This document shows, piece after piece, positions 51,709-59,959 of a stretch of DNA of 64,000 nucleotides. Position numbers and translations under genes: made by a program. Below the pieces are notes generated by a model, which had not been told where the DNA came from, did no database searches, and saw nothing but the letters and a program-made list of their open reading frames with translations. Within the stretch, counting starts at the first letter, position 1, and each line of letters opens with the position of its first letter. Origin of the DNA: MB1-2 sp046566065 (lineage in GTDB: Bacteria > Actinomycetota > CADDZG01 > WHSQ01); the NCBI GenBank assembly GCA_046566065.1, contig JBKHXK010000004.1, positions 1 to 64,000 on the forward strand, written 5' to 3'.

Positions 51709-52272
51709 CTACTTGAAGTTCTCGAAGTAGCGAGAAGGGGTAGGGCCGCGCTGGCCCTGGTACTTGGAGCCGACCTTGCTGGACCCGTACGGGTTCTCCG
51801 CCTTCGAGGTCAGCTGGAAGAAGCTGATCTGGCCGATCTTCATGTCCGGATAGATCGTGATCGGCAGGTTGGCCACGTTCGAGAGCTCGAGCGTCAGATG
51901 GCCCTCGAAGCCCGGATCCACGTAGCCCGCGGTCGAGTGGATCAGAAGACCGAGGCGTCCGAGCGAACTCTTCCCCTCCAGGCGCGCCACCAGGTCGTGC
52001 GGCAGCTTGACGTACTCCGCGGTGGATCCCAGGACGAACTCACCGGGGTGCAGGATGAAAGCCTCGTCCCCTTGCACCTCGACCATCTCGGTGAGGTCCT
52101 CCATCGGCTTCTTCACATCGATGAATGGATGGCGCGCGTTGTGGAACGTGCGGAAGTAGCGATCCACGTGGAGATCCACGCTCGAGGGCTGGACGTCGGC
52201 CTCGTCGAAGGGGTCGATGCCTATACGGCCCTGCTCTATGGCCGTACGGATGTCGCGATCGGACAGGATCAT
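51709..52272 (-). CDS. dcd: dCTP deaminase (possibly bifunctional with dUTPase)
   Basis: 187 residues. ILSDRDIRTAIEQGRIGIDPF at the N-terminus, VARLEGKSSLGRLGLLIHSTAG with the catalytic Glu region, and GHLTLELSN. It supplies dUMP/dUTP for thymidylate. The actinobacterial enzyme studied in Mycobacterium also hydrolyses dUTP; the same may hold here. Stands alone, convergent with the reductase gene. Confidence 0.93.
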   Translation of the reverse strand: MILSDRDIRTAIEQGRIGIDPFDEADVQPSSVDLHVDRYFRTFHNARHPFIDVKKPMEDLTEMVEVQGDEAFILHPGEFVLGSTAEYVKLPHDLVARLEGKSSLGRLGLLIHSTAGYVDPGFEGHLTLELSNVANLPITIYPDMKIGQISFFQLTSKAENPYGSSKVGSKYQGQRGPTPSRYFENFK

Positions 52273-52358
52273 CGAGCCTCCACTGGAAGTGCCGGCGAAC
52301 CGTCGAGGAGTCTAAGCCGCCGCAGGCGGCCACCTCCGTCTTGGGTAGCCTGCGCTAC

Positions 52359-52802
52359 GTGAACGGACCCAGATCGATCCAGGAGACGTACTGGCCCGAC
52401 GGGATCTGCTTCGGATGTGGCCCCTCGAACGATCAGGGTCTCCACATCCGCAGCTTCCCCGACGGAGACGAGGTCGTCGCGGAGTGGCAGCCCGAGAAGC
52501 ACCATCAGGCCTTCCCGGATGTGCTGAACGGAGGGATCATCGGCACCCTGCTCGATTGCCACTCGGCAGCTACCTCTTATTGGGCTTTGAGCGAGGGAGG
52601 CACCAAGGACACGGGTCAGCTCGTCACCGCTCGATATGCGGTCAAGCTCTTGCGCCCGACTCCGGTCGACGAGCCCGTCAAGATCTTCGGACGGGCTTCC
52701 GAGGTTGGAGAGCGAAAGGTAGTCGTGGAGAGCCGGATCGAGGCAGGCGGGGAGGTCACCGCTACCTGCGACGGCGTCTTCGTCGTCCCGAGACCGCGTT
52801 AG
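52359..52802 (+). CDS. Hotdog-fold thioesterase family protein
   Basis: 147 residues, PaaI/4HBT-like. CFGCGPSNDQGLHIRSFPDGDEVVAEW begins the fold and HHQAFPDVLNGGIIGTLLDC carries the central helix with the active-site Asn/Gly and Asp. The CFGCG start and NDQGL are typical of small actinobacterial thioesterases. GTG start. Divergent from dcd, followed by tRNA-Gly. Confidence 0.85.
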   Translation: MNGPRSIQETYWPDGICFGCGPSNDQGLHIRSFPDGDEVVAEWQPEKHHQAFPDVLNGGIIGTLLDCHSAATSYWALSEGGTKDTGQLVTARYAVKLLRPTPVDEPVKIFGRASEVGERKVVVESRIEAGGEVTATCDGVFVVPRPR

Positions 52803-52811
52803 GCAGACGCC

Positions 52812-52817
52812 TATAAT
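52812..52817 (+). promoter_or_regulatory. -10 element of tRNA-Gly
   Basis: A perfect TATAAT lies 12 bases upstream of the mature tRNA 5' end. No clear -35 hexamer is seen. Confidence 0.6.
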
Positions 52818-52828
52818 CCCTGGTCACC

Positions 52829-52899
52829 GCGGGTGTAGCTCAATGGTAGAGCTCTAGCTTCCCAAGCTAGTGACGAGGGTTCGATTCCCTTCACCCGCT
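52829..52899 (+). tRNA. tRNA-Gly (anticodon CCC)
   Basis: Acceptor GCGGGTG pairs with CACCCGC, anticodon stem CTAGC/GCTAG closes TTCCCAA, T arm GAGGG/TTCCCT-type with TTCGATT loop, discriminator T. CCA not encoded. Confidence 0.93.
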
Positions 52900-52932
52900 C
52901 TGCGAAGCAGTAGCGGTCGGCCCGGACAGAGG

Positions 52933-52953
52933 CTCGAGGGACGGAGACTCGAG
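52933..52953 (+). promoter_or_regulatory. Hairpin around the ribosome-binding site of the GGDEF gene
   Basis: Two CTCGAG hexamers (52933-52938, 52948-52953) are self-complementary and can pair across a 9-base loop, GGACGGAGA, that contains the likely GGAG ribosome-binding site 8 bases before the ATG. It could tune translation or terminate tRNA-Gly transcription. By-eye prediction. Confidence 0.35.
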
Positions 52954-52954
52954 G

Positions 52955-53851
52955 ATGGATACCGCTGAGCACAGGCTCTTGGCCCGCTTCGCCGCGCGGG
53001 TCGAGGGATGGGATGCGGACAGGGCGCGCCTGTTCTCGGTCCTTTCCATCCCGGCGCTGGGTCTCGTCGACTACCTTTCCGGCCCGGAGATGGCGTTCTC
53101 GGTCTTCTACCTGCTGCCTCTATCGATCATCGGTTGGCTGAGCGCCGACAGTCGATTCTTCCCAAGTCTGGCGTCGGTCTTGGCTGCCCTCACCTGGATC
53201 GCCGCCGACATCGCGGCCGGAGCCCGATACAGCAGCGTGCTCGTGCCTCTCTGGAACACCGCTACACGGCTTGCCATCTTCTCGATCGTGGTGATCTTGC
53301 TCCAGAACCTGCGGAGCGCCGTGGCCGAGCAACGCCAGCTGGCCGAGGTCGACGCTCTGACCGGGGTGGCCAACGGTCGCACGTTCATGAGCGCGATCGG
53401 ATCCGAGATCGAACGCGTGAAAAGGCATCCGGGTCCCATCTCCGTGGCTTACATCGATGTCGACGACTTCAAGACGATCAACGACTCGCAAGGCCACGCG
53501 GGTGGAGACGAGGTCCTCCAACGACTCGGAGCGGCGCTCGACTCGAACACGCGTGACATCGACGTCGTCGGACGTCTCGGTGGAGACGAGTTCGGGATCC
53601 TGCTGCCCCTGACCGACGAGGCCGGGGCGCGGGTCGTGATCGAGAACCTACGAACGCGCGTCGCCGGAGCGATGCAGGACCTCGGTTTCCCGGTCACATT
53701 GAGCCTGGGGTGTGTGACCTTCCTGGACACCCCGGCCGGCACGGGAGAGATCCTCCACGCCGCCGACGAGCTGATGTACGAGGTGAAGAAGGGCAGCAAG
53801 GATGCCGCTCTCCACAAGGTGGTGACGAGGCGCACCGACGCCATGGCCTGA
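52955..53851 (+). CDS. Membrane-bound diguanylate cyclase (GGDEF)
   Basis: 298 residues. The first 130 have about three to four membrane helices, including FSVFYLLPLSIIGWLSA and TATRLAIFSIVVILL. Residues 140-290 are a GGDEF domain with VDALTGVANGRTFM, the active site RLGGDEFGILLP and an intact RxxD inhibitory site (RDID) five residues before GGDEF. It makes cyclic di-GMP with product inhibition. The stop overlaps the methyltransferase start by one base. No signal-input domain other than the membrane part is evident. Confidence 0.92.
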   Translation: MDTAEHRLLARFAARVEGWDADRARLFSVLSIPALGLVDYLSGPEMAFSVFYLLPLSIIGWLSADSRFFPSLASVLAALTWIAADIAAGARYSSVLVPLWNTATRLAIFSIVVILLQNLRSAVAEQRQLAEVDALTGVANGRTFMSAIGSEIERVKRHPGPISVAYIDVDDFKTINDSQGHAGGDEVLQRLGAALDSNTRDIDVVGRLGGDEFGILLPLTDEAGARVVIENLRTRVAGAMQDLGFPVTLSLGCVTFLDTPAGTGEILHAADELMYEVKKGSKDAALHKVVTRRTDAMA

Positions 53852-54552
53852 TGTTCAACCGCTCACCACACCTTTACGACGCGCTCTACTCCTGGAAGGA
53901 CTACGAAGGGGAGGCTCAAAGGATCGTCGAGCTCGCCGCGGCCCTCCATCCTGGTGCTCGCACGCTTTTGGATGTCGCCTGCGGCACAGGGAGACACCTT
54001 GAGCTACTCCAAGAGAGCTTCGAGGTAGAAGGTCTCGATCTCGACGCCCAGTTCCTCGACATCGCAGCGCGAAGGGTTCCTGGGGTACCTCTCCACCAGG
54101 CCGACATGGTTTCCTTCGATCTCGGAAAGACCTTCGACATCGTGCTGTGCTTGTTCAGCAGCATCGGCTACATGGAGACCCCCGATCGCTTGGGCCGCTC
54201 TTGTGAACGTCTCGCACGACACGTCGCACCGGGGGGCTTGCTCATGGTCGAGCCGTGGCTGATGCCGGACATCTACGAAGAGGGTCACATCGGCCTCCTG
54301 ACCGTGGACAAACCCCACCTGAAGATCGCCAGGATGGATTCTTCGAAGCGGGACGGCGACGTGTCTGTGCTGGACTTCGAATACCTCGTCGGCACTTCAG
54401 ATGGCGTCGAGTACTTCACCGAACAGCACAGGTTGGGCCTCTTTTCCGACGACCAGTACCGAGCCGCGCTTACCAAGGCGGGTCTCGAACTGTCCGATGC
54501 CGCCGATCTGATGGGCCGAGGGCTCTACGTCGCCAGGAAGCCGCACGGCTAG
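53851..54552 (+). CDS. Class I SAM-dependent methyltransferase
   Basis: 233 residues. SAM-binding motif I LLDVACGTGRHLELL at about residues 38-52, acidic loop VEGLDLDAQFLDIA, and FDIVLCLFSSIGYMETP as motif II. The length and YDALYSWKDYEGEA start resemble small actinobacterial methyltransferases near sugar or antibiotic genes, but no such cluster is here. Substrate unknown. Coupled to the GGDEF gene through TGATG. Confidence 0.85.
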   Translation: MFNRSPHLYDALYSWKDYEGEAQRIVELAAALHPGARTLLDVACGTGRHLELLQESFEVEGLDLDAQFLDIAARRVPGVPLHQADMVSFDLGKTFDIVLCLFSSIGYMETPDRLGRSCERLARHVAPGGLLMVEPWLMPDIYEEGHIGLLTVDKPHLKIARMDSSKRDGDVSVLDFEYLVGTSDGVEYFTEQHRLGLFSDDQYRAALTKAGLELSDAADLMGRGLYVARKPHG

Positions 54553-54680
54553 ATCGCTTCCCCAACGGCCCGGCGGATGCCCCGCGCTCACCACATCTCG
54601 AACCATCGCGAACATCGCTACGGCAAGGTGGCCCTACCGTGCTGTCATAGCGAAGAACGCGTCCGTCGGAAGCGGTCGGC

Positions 54681-55334
54681 TCAGATGGCTTCCCCTGCGG
54701 CCAGCAACTGAGAGCCCGCCGCGCACAGATCGAAGAGGACACAGTCGCTGCAACGCGGCATCCGCGGCTTGCAGACGGTCCGGCCGTGCTCGATGAAAGC
54801 GACGTGTAGGTCGTAGCGGATGTCTGGAGGAACCTTCGGCGTCAGCTCGCGATGCACACGCTCCGCGCTGGCACTGTCGGCTACCCAGCCGAGTCTCTTC
54901 ACTATCCGGTGTACGTGGGTGTCGATCGGAAAGGCCGGACGACCCATCGAGAACACGAGAACGCAGGCCGCGGTCTTGGGTCCGACGCCAGGCAGGCTGC
55001 AGAGGTAGGACTCGATCTGCTCGTCCGGCAGATCGTTGAGATGGTCGAGGTTCAATGAGCCGTGCCTCTCCTCGATCTCACGCAGGATGGCCTGGATGCG
55101 GCGCGACTTGACCTCGGCGATGCCACCGGGCCTGATCGCGTCGGCGACCTCTTCGACGGGCGCCTCGAGGACCTGCTCCCAGGTCGGGAGATGCTCCTTG
55201 AGCTTGGTGAAAGCGCGGTCTCGGTTGATGTCCGAGGTGTGCTGCGACAGAACGGTGAGGACGAGCTCGTCCAGGATGGGGAGCCGAGGCTTCTCCTCGA
55301 ACGGGCCCTGGCTCTTGCGCAACCGACGCTGCAC
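54681..55334 (-). CDS. nth: Endonuclease III (DNA glycosylase/AP lyase)
   Basis: About 217 residues. Helix-hairpin-helix LPGVGPKTAACVLVF with the catalytic Lys, catalytic Asp in FPIDTHVHRI, and the 4Fe-4S pattern C-x6-C-x2-C-x5-C (CKPRMPRCSDCVLFDLC). It removes oxidised pyrimidines. The start is a GTG at 55334, 32 bases after the dnaB stop, without a strong ribosome site; a somewhat different start is possible. An apparent fusion to DnaB across the N gap is an artefact of the gap length. Confidence 0.9.
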   Translation of the reverse strand: MQRRLRKSQGPFEEKPRLPILDELVLTVLSQHTSDINRDRAFTKLKEHLPTWEQVLEAPVEEVADAIRPGGIAEVKSRRIQAILREIEERHGSLNLDHLNDLPDEQIESYLCSLPGVGPKTAACVLVFSMGRPAFPIDTHVHRIVKRLGWVADSASAERVHRELTPKVPPDIRYDLHVAFIEHGRTVCKPRMPRCSDCVLFDLCAAGSQLLAAGEAI

Positions 55335-55366
55335 CGCGCGTACGCGGCGAGCGCTGAGAGCTTCGC

Positions 55367-57965
55367 TCAGATGCCGGGACCCTTCGCGATGTTCGCGAAC
55401 TTCGTGTACTGGTTCATGAACGCGAGGTTCACGGTGCCCGTCGGACCGTTGCGGTGTTTGGCGATGATCAACTCGGCCTCGCCCTTGTTGGGCGAGTCCG
55501 GGTTGTAGACCTCGTNNNNNNNNNNTCACCCATTCGCCCGTATCCGCCCTGGCGATGCGCGTATCCGCGGTGAGGCAACCTGACTCTCGGAGGTCTCCGA
55601 GGAACGGGCGCTTGTCGGAGCGGTACTCGACACCTCGGTTCAGCTGCGACGCGCAGATGACTGGAAGCTCTAGTTCCTTCGCGAGGATCTTCAACGAACG
55701 CGAGATCTCGGAGACCTCTTGCTGACGGTTCTCGGAACGACGCGGGGATTGCATCAGCTGCAGGTAGTCGATGATGACCAGGCCGAGGCCGTGCTTCGCC
55801 TTGAGGCGCCGGCACTTGGCCCGCATCTCCATCAAGGTGATGTTGGCGGAGTCATCGATGAAGATCGGCGTCTCTGCGAGTCGTCCGAGAGCAGCCGATA
55901 GACGCGTCCAGTCCTGCTCTTGCAGCGAACCCTTGTTCAGGCGCTGCGCGTCGACGCGCGACTCGGATGCGAGGAACCGCTTGACGATCTCGTGACGGCT
56001 CATCTCCAGCGAGAAGATGACGACGGGGACGTTCTGCCGCATCGCGACGTTGAGCGCGAAGTCGTTGAGCATCGAGCTGTTGTGAAGGCAGAAGTCGTTC
56101 GCAACGAAATTGCTGCCGTCTGGCACGGTCAGGTCATAGACCTCTCGCTCTCCCACCGGGGTGATCGAGACGACTTCATCCCAGTAGAGGTCGGGGCTCG
56201 CCAGCCACCGTAGGTCGTCGTCGTCGAGGATCTCCGCGTAAACCGCTAGACGGCGCTGGGGCAGAGAACGGTCGCAGTGGAGGTTCGACCAACCTTTTTC
56301 GCCCGCTAGGCGGCCGAGCTCGGCGAGCAACATTCCCTTGTTGTCGAGAGCCTTGCGCACGTACTTCCACACCTCTTTGGGAACGTGCCCGCAGTTCGAG
56401 TGGGGGCGGCGGTCCCGTAGTGCCTTGTAGGTGCGGCGCGTCTTCTCGCCGATCCAGCCGATCTCGGACTGGTAGACCTCGACCGAGGCCGGGTCGGTGA
56501 TCTCCACCCGCCACGAGCGCTCAGTCTTGCGCCAGAGCTTGGCGACGATCCCGAAGCGCACGAGAGCGTGGTGAACGTCTTCCGCGAGCTTCTCGGAAGC
56601 CACGGTGAACTCGATCCGGGGATAGCCGGACATCGAGTAGATGGTGCCGTCGCAACTGAACAGCGCCCGCAGGAACTCGGCCATCAGAGGCTTGGTGAGA
56701 GTCCATACCTCGTCGGGGAAGTACTTCTCCTCGGCCCTCTTGCCCATCATGCCCAACTCGTGGAGCCAGGTCGTGATCGGATTCGTGACTCCCTTGTTCC
56801 GCCCTCTAGCTCGGTAGCCATAACGGTTGGGACCTGTTACCGAGCATTCGGGGAACTCTGCGACCGCCTGGGTGAAGTCGTCGACTATGTCCGGATCGGC
56901 GTTCGTGAAGATGGGCGAACGACCGGTGAGACCTCCTTCAGCGATGAAGTACGCCAGCAGCCGCACTCGAAGCGGCGACCAGGTATCGTTCTGCCCAAAG
57001 ACTCCGAGTCGACGCGGCACCGCGAGTCCAGAGCCCGCCGCAAGTTCCTCCAGCGGCACCCAGCCATCCACAGTAAGGAACGGATGGTTCGACGTAGCGA
57101 CGATGGTGCGGCCGGTCTTCGTGCGAACCTCGAAGCAGTCCTTCACCCCGTTGAGGATCCAGTCGGTCACTTGCGCGGGACGCACATAACCGCGTGCATC
57201 GAGTGAAGCCACGCTGGGACGCTTGCGAGATCCGAACTCCTCGATCGTTATCCGCTCCCCGGTAAGCGGGTCATCAATCTTGGAAGCTTTATCCAGACAC
57301 TTACCCATAGCCGGCCGGGCAGCCAGGATGATCAGGTTCGATGGTTGGAAGCCCGACGTGATCTCGTCCAGGTCGGTGAAACCGGTCGCGACCCCCGTGA
57401 CGCTTTCACCGCGGTCGTAGAGCTTCTCGATGTCGACCATGGACTGCGTGAGCAACGGTCGGATGTGTTGGATGTCGTCGCGCAACCGGCGGTCGCCGAC
57501 CGAGTAGATGATCTCTTCGGCCTGGTCGACGGCCTCGTTGGTGTCTTCCGGCAAAGAGAACCCGATCTCCTGGATCTCGTTACCCGCGGTGATCAGACGA
57601 CGGAGCAGAGCGTGTTCTTCGACGATGCGCGCGTAGTGCTTGGCCGACGAAGCCGTCGGGTAGGCCTCGATCAATCCCAGGATGTAGGGACGACCTCCGA
57701 TGAAGTCGAGCTTGCCTCGCCGGGCAAGCTCTTCCGCGACGGTGATCGCGTCCGGAGCCTCGCCGCGCGCGTGCAGCGAGAGGATCGCGTCGTAGATCTC
57801 GGCGTGGGCGGGTTTGTAGAAGTCCTCGGGATGGATGATCTCGAGGACGTTCGCGATCGCTTCCTTGGACTCGAGCATGGCGCCCAGAACGGACTGCTCG
57901 GCGTCGATGTTGTGCGGAGGGATCCGGTTGGACCCGCCTATGTCTCTGGGTGCTGCCAGTGCCAC
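55367..57965 (-). CDS. dnaB: Replicative DNA helicase DnaB, interrupted by two inteins and an assembly gap
   Basis: The extein parts are residues 1-222 (57965-57300), a middle part (56078-55578) and the C-terminus (about 55515-55367, ending FANIAKGPGI). The N-terminal domain (PPHNIDAEQSVLGAML) and RecA-like domain are normal: Walker A ARPAMGK joins S of SSMLNDFALNVA after splicing, Walker B is GLVIIDYLQLM, and DLRESG precedes the second intein. After splicing the helicase would be of ordinary length. Intein 1 sits between Lys and Ser of Walker A, so unspliced protein cannot bind ATP. Intein 2 begins at Cys after RESG. Ten Ns (55516-55525) replace most of intein 2 and about 15 helicase residues; the frames on either side differ. 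GTG start with AAGGCGG ahead. It follows rplI, as in many bacteria. Confidence 0.93.
55516..55525. other. Assembly gap (10 Ns) of unknown true length
   Basis: Ten Ns lie within intein 2. At least the remainder of an intein (usually more than 110 residues) and about 15 DnaB residues must be missing, so the true gap is several hundred bases or more. Confidence 0.95.
55526..55577 (-). other. Intein 2 of DnaB (N-terminal fragment only)
   Basis: After DLRESG the protein continues CLTADTRIARADTGEWV, a typical intein block A starting with Cys, instead of the helicase SIEQDAD sequence. It is cut off by the run of Ns, and the DnaB sequence resumes in another frame at EVYNPDSPNKGEAE. The rest of the intein is missing from the assembly. 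Confidence 0.85.
56079..57299 (-). other. Intein 1 of DnaB, with LAGLIDADG homing endonuclease
   Basis: 407 residues spliced out of the precursor. Block A begins with Cys1 (CLDKASKIDD); block B is ATSNHPF with the conserved His72; blocks F and G end VANDFCLHN with the penultimate His and terminal Asn, followed by Ser+1. Two dodecapeptide motifs, LLAYFIAEGG (114-123) and FLRALFSCDG (209-218), mark a LAGLIDADG endonuclease with acidic residues at both active-site positions, so both splicing and homing look intact. The Walker A site is a known intein site in mycobacterial DnaB. Confidence 0.93.
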
Positions 57966-57983
57966 CTGTCGACCGCCTTCTCT

Positions 57984-58012
57984 AGATAATCGAACGTATG
58001 TTCGTACTGTAA
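57984..58012 (-). promoter_or_regulatory. dnaB promoter with a LexA (SOS) box in the spacer
   Basis: On the minus strand TTACAG (58012-58007) and TTATCT (57989-57984) are separated by exactly 17 bases. The spacer contains the palindrome CGAACGTATGTTCG (57991-58004), which fits the Gram-positive/actinobacterial LexA box GAACnnnnGTTC with both half-sites perfect. LexA bound here would block the polymerase. The element lies 18 bases before the dnaB start. The 220-base gap to rplI holds no other gene. Confidence 0.7.
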
Positions 58013-58185
58013 GGACGCGGTGCGACAGAAATCAACGACCCGCGACCCTGGGGAAGGTGGCTCCCGGCCTCCCGTGATGGTGAGAGCCAGGGACGAAGCT
58101 ACGCCTGTAGGCCCGTGGACAACAAGGGCCAGAGCCTGTTAGTTAACCCGGTATCTGCTGTGGACAGCGGTGGAGAAACAGGGAC

Positions 58186-58653
58186 CTAACCCTGCTGATC
58201 GAGCTCCTCGTGGCTGATGACCTCCACCGTGACGAGAGCGTTCACCTCAGGGTGCAGATGCACCTCGACCTGGTGGGTGCCCAACGTCCGGATCGGCTCG
58301 TCAAGCCGGATGTTGTGCCGGTCGATGACCTCTTCGAGCTGGTCCTCGACGGCCCGAGCGACGTCGGACTTCGTGACCGAGCCGAACAGACGCCCCTCCT
58401 CTCCGGCGCGGGCGGAGATGTAAACGGGGGTCGACGCGAGGGTCGCGACCTTAGCGGCGGCGATCTCTTTGTCGCGCTGATCCTTCTCGGCGCGGGCCTT
58501 CTGCATCAGCTCGGCCTGTTTGAGCGAACCTCTGCTCGCGATCATGGCCAGCCCTTTCGGCACGAGGAAGTTCCTCGCGAAGCCATCGGCGACGGTTACC
58601 ACGTCGCCTTTGCGCCCGAGCTTCTCTACGTCGTCAGAAAGGATGACCTTCAT
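58186..58653 (-). CDS. rplI: 50S ribosomal protein L9
   Basis: 155 residues. N-terminal rRNA-binding domain MKVILSDDVEKLGRKGDVV, with GFARNFLVPKGLA, a long connecting helix, and a C-terminal domain with GRLFGSVTKSDVA. Complete. 10 bases after rpsR. Confidence 0.97.
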   Translation of the reverse strand: MKVILSDDVEKLGRKGDVVTVADGFARNFLVPKGLAMIASRGSLKQAELMQKARAEKDQRDKEIAAAKVATLASTPVYISARAGEEGRLFGSVTKSDVARAVEDQLEEVIDRHNIRLDEPIRTLGTHQVEVHLHPEVNALVTVEVISHEELDQQG

Positions 58654-58663
58654 CGTTTGTCCT

Positions 58664-58915
58664 CTATCTCGATGAGTACGGGAGAAGTGCCATCTCGCGC
58701 GCGTTCTTCACAGCCGTTGCGACGAGACGTTGGTGCTGCGAACAGTTGCCGGTCACACGACGGGCCCTGATCTTGCCGCGATCGCTCATGAACTTACGGA
58801 GCAGAGCGATGTCCTTGTAGTCCACGTAGTCCTGTTGGTCGGCGCAGAACTGGCAGTACTTCTTCTTGCCGCGCCTAACGACGGGAGGCTTCGAGCTTCT
58901 TCTGTCCTTTCCCAA
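58664..58915 (-). CDS. rpsR: 30S ribosomal protein S18
   Basis: 83 residues. YVDYKDIALLRKFMSDRGKIRARRVTG core. It keeps CQFC and a later Cys-His (NCSQHQ), the zinc-binding (C+) form. 3 bases after ssb. Confidence 0.97.
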   Translation of the reverse strand: MGKDRRSSKPPVVRRGKKKYCQFCADQQDYVDYKDIALLRKFMSDRGKIRARRVTGNCSQHQRLVATAVKNAREMALLPYSSR

Positions 58916-58918
58916 CTG

Positions 58919-59473
58919 CTAGAACCCTCCTTCTTCTTCGGGGCCGCCGACCGGAGCCGGAGCGCCCCAGGAGCCACCACCCTGCTGAGCCGGTGGAGAT
59001 TGCTCGGGAGCGGGCGCGTCCCAGCTTCCGCCCTGGGGAGCCGGAGCGCCCCAGGAGCCGCCACCCTGGCCCCCTTGCGCGCCGCCACCCTGATAGCCGC
59101 CGCCGGTGGAGCGCTGCGACTTCTGCACGGTTGCGGTCGCCCAACGGAGGGTGGGGCCGACCTCGTCTACCTGGATCTCGATGCGAGAGCGCTTACCGCC
59201 GTCGTTGTCCTCCCACTTCTGCTCCTGGAGGCGACCGATCACCATCACGCGGGTCCCCTTGGTGATGGACTCGGCGACGTTCTCAGCCATGTCTCGCCAG
59301 CAGCTGCAACGGAAGAACCCGTCGTTGCGGTCCTCCCACTGGTCACCCTTCTTCACCCGGCTGTTGACCGCGACGGTGAAGTTCGCGACGGGGAGACCGG
59401 AAGGGGTGAACCGAAGTTCGGGGTCGTCCGTGACGTTTCCGACGATCGTGACGCTGTTCTGAAGACCTGCCAT
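58919..59473 (-). CDS. ssb: Single-stranded DNA-binding protein
   Basis: 184 residues. OB fold 1-110 (NSVTIVGNVTDDPELRFTPSG, then WRDMAENVAESITKGTRVMV). The C-terminal half is a Gly/Gln/Pro-rich linker with repeats of GGGSWGAPAP, and the tip reads PEEEGGF. The usual DDDIPF-like tip is weakly conserved, but acidic residues and the terminal Phe remain, so partner binding is plausible. Encoded between S6 and S18, as normal. Confidence 0.95.
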   Translation of the reverse strand: MAGLQNSVTIVGNVTDDPELRFTPSGLPVANFTVAVNSRVKKGDQWEDRNDGFFRCSCWRDMAENVAESITKGTRVMVIGRLQEQKWEDNDGGKRSRIEIQVDEVGPTLRWATATVQKSQRSTGGGYQGGGAQGGQGGGSWGAPAPQGGSWDAPAPEQSPPAQQGGGSWGAPAPVGGPEEEGGF

Positions 59474-59485
59474 AACTCGAGCTCC

Positions 59486-59788
59486 TTACTTGCTCTCGTC
59501 GTCCGTCCCCGGACGGACGATCTTTCCTCGGATGAACTCGTCGGAGATCTGCAAGGTGCGCTTCAGCTGGTCTACGGCCGACTCGGGGGCCGAGAAGGTC
59601 GTCACGAAGTAGTAGCCCTCGTGCTGATGGTCGATCTCGTAAGCGAAGCGGCGCTTGCCCCAGCGGTCGACGTTGGAAACGGTCCCGCCATGCTCGCCGA
59701 TCGTCGAGCTGAACCGCTCGACCGCCTTCTGTATGTCGCCCTCTTCGAGGCGCGGATCCACGATCACCATCGCTTCGTAACTACGCAT
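59486..59788 (-). CDS. rpsF: 30S ribosomal protein S6
   Basis: 100 residues. MRSYEAMVIVDPRLEEGDI start, KRRFAYEIDHQHEGYY core, and FIRGKIVRP near the end. The ATG at 59788 follows GGAGGAGGAG. First gene of the rpsF-ssb-rpsR-rplI operon. Confidence 0.97.
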   Translation of the reverse strand: MRSYEAMVIVDPRLEEGDIQKAVERFSSTIGEHGGTVSNVDRWGKRRFAYEIDHQHEGYYFVTTFSAPESAVDQLKRTLQISDEFIRGKIVRPGTDDESK

Positions 59789-59803
59789 ATCTCCTCCTCC
59801 GGA

Positions 59804-59824
59804 CTCGAGCCTCAAGGCTCCGAG
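59804..59824 (-). promoter_or_regulatory. Leader hairpin of rpsF, possible S6:S18 autoregulatory site
   Basis: In the RNA, CUC-(G)-GAGCC pairs with GGCUC-GAG around a UUGA loop, with one bulged G, 16 bases before the rpsF ATG and next to a CCG trinucleotide. Ribosomal S6:S18 leaders contain a stem with a CCG element; the resemblance is partial. Confidence 0.35.
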
Positions 59825-59959
59825 GCCCTCCCGCGACGTGGATCGCCATCAGGCGGTCGGCCGGGTCGGGCAGGGGACTTGTGCAACGCTCACGCGCTGC
59901 CTGTTAGCTCGAAGATGCTAGCACCTCCTTTCCCGAGCTCTCCTTGAAGCGAAGGGACC

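Noticed and set aside
54681..57965. A 1094-residue DnaB-endonuclease III fusion protein
   Set aside because: The reading crosses the ten Ns. After the gap the true DnaB C-terminus is in another frame (ends at 55367), and endonuclease III has its own start at about 55334.
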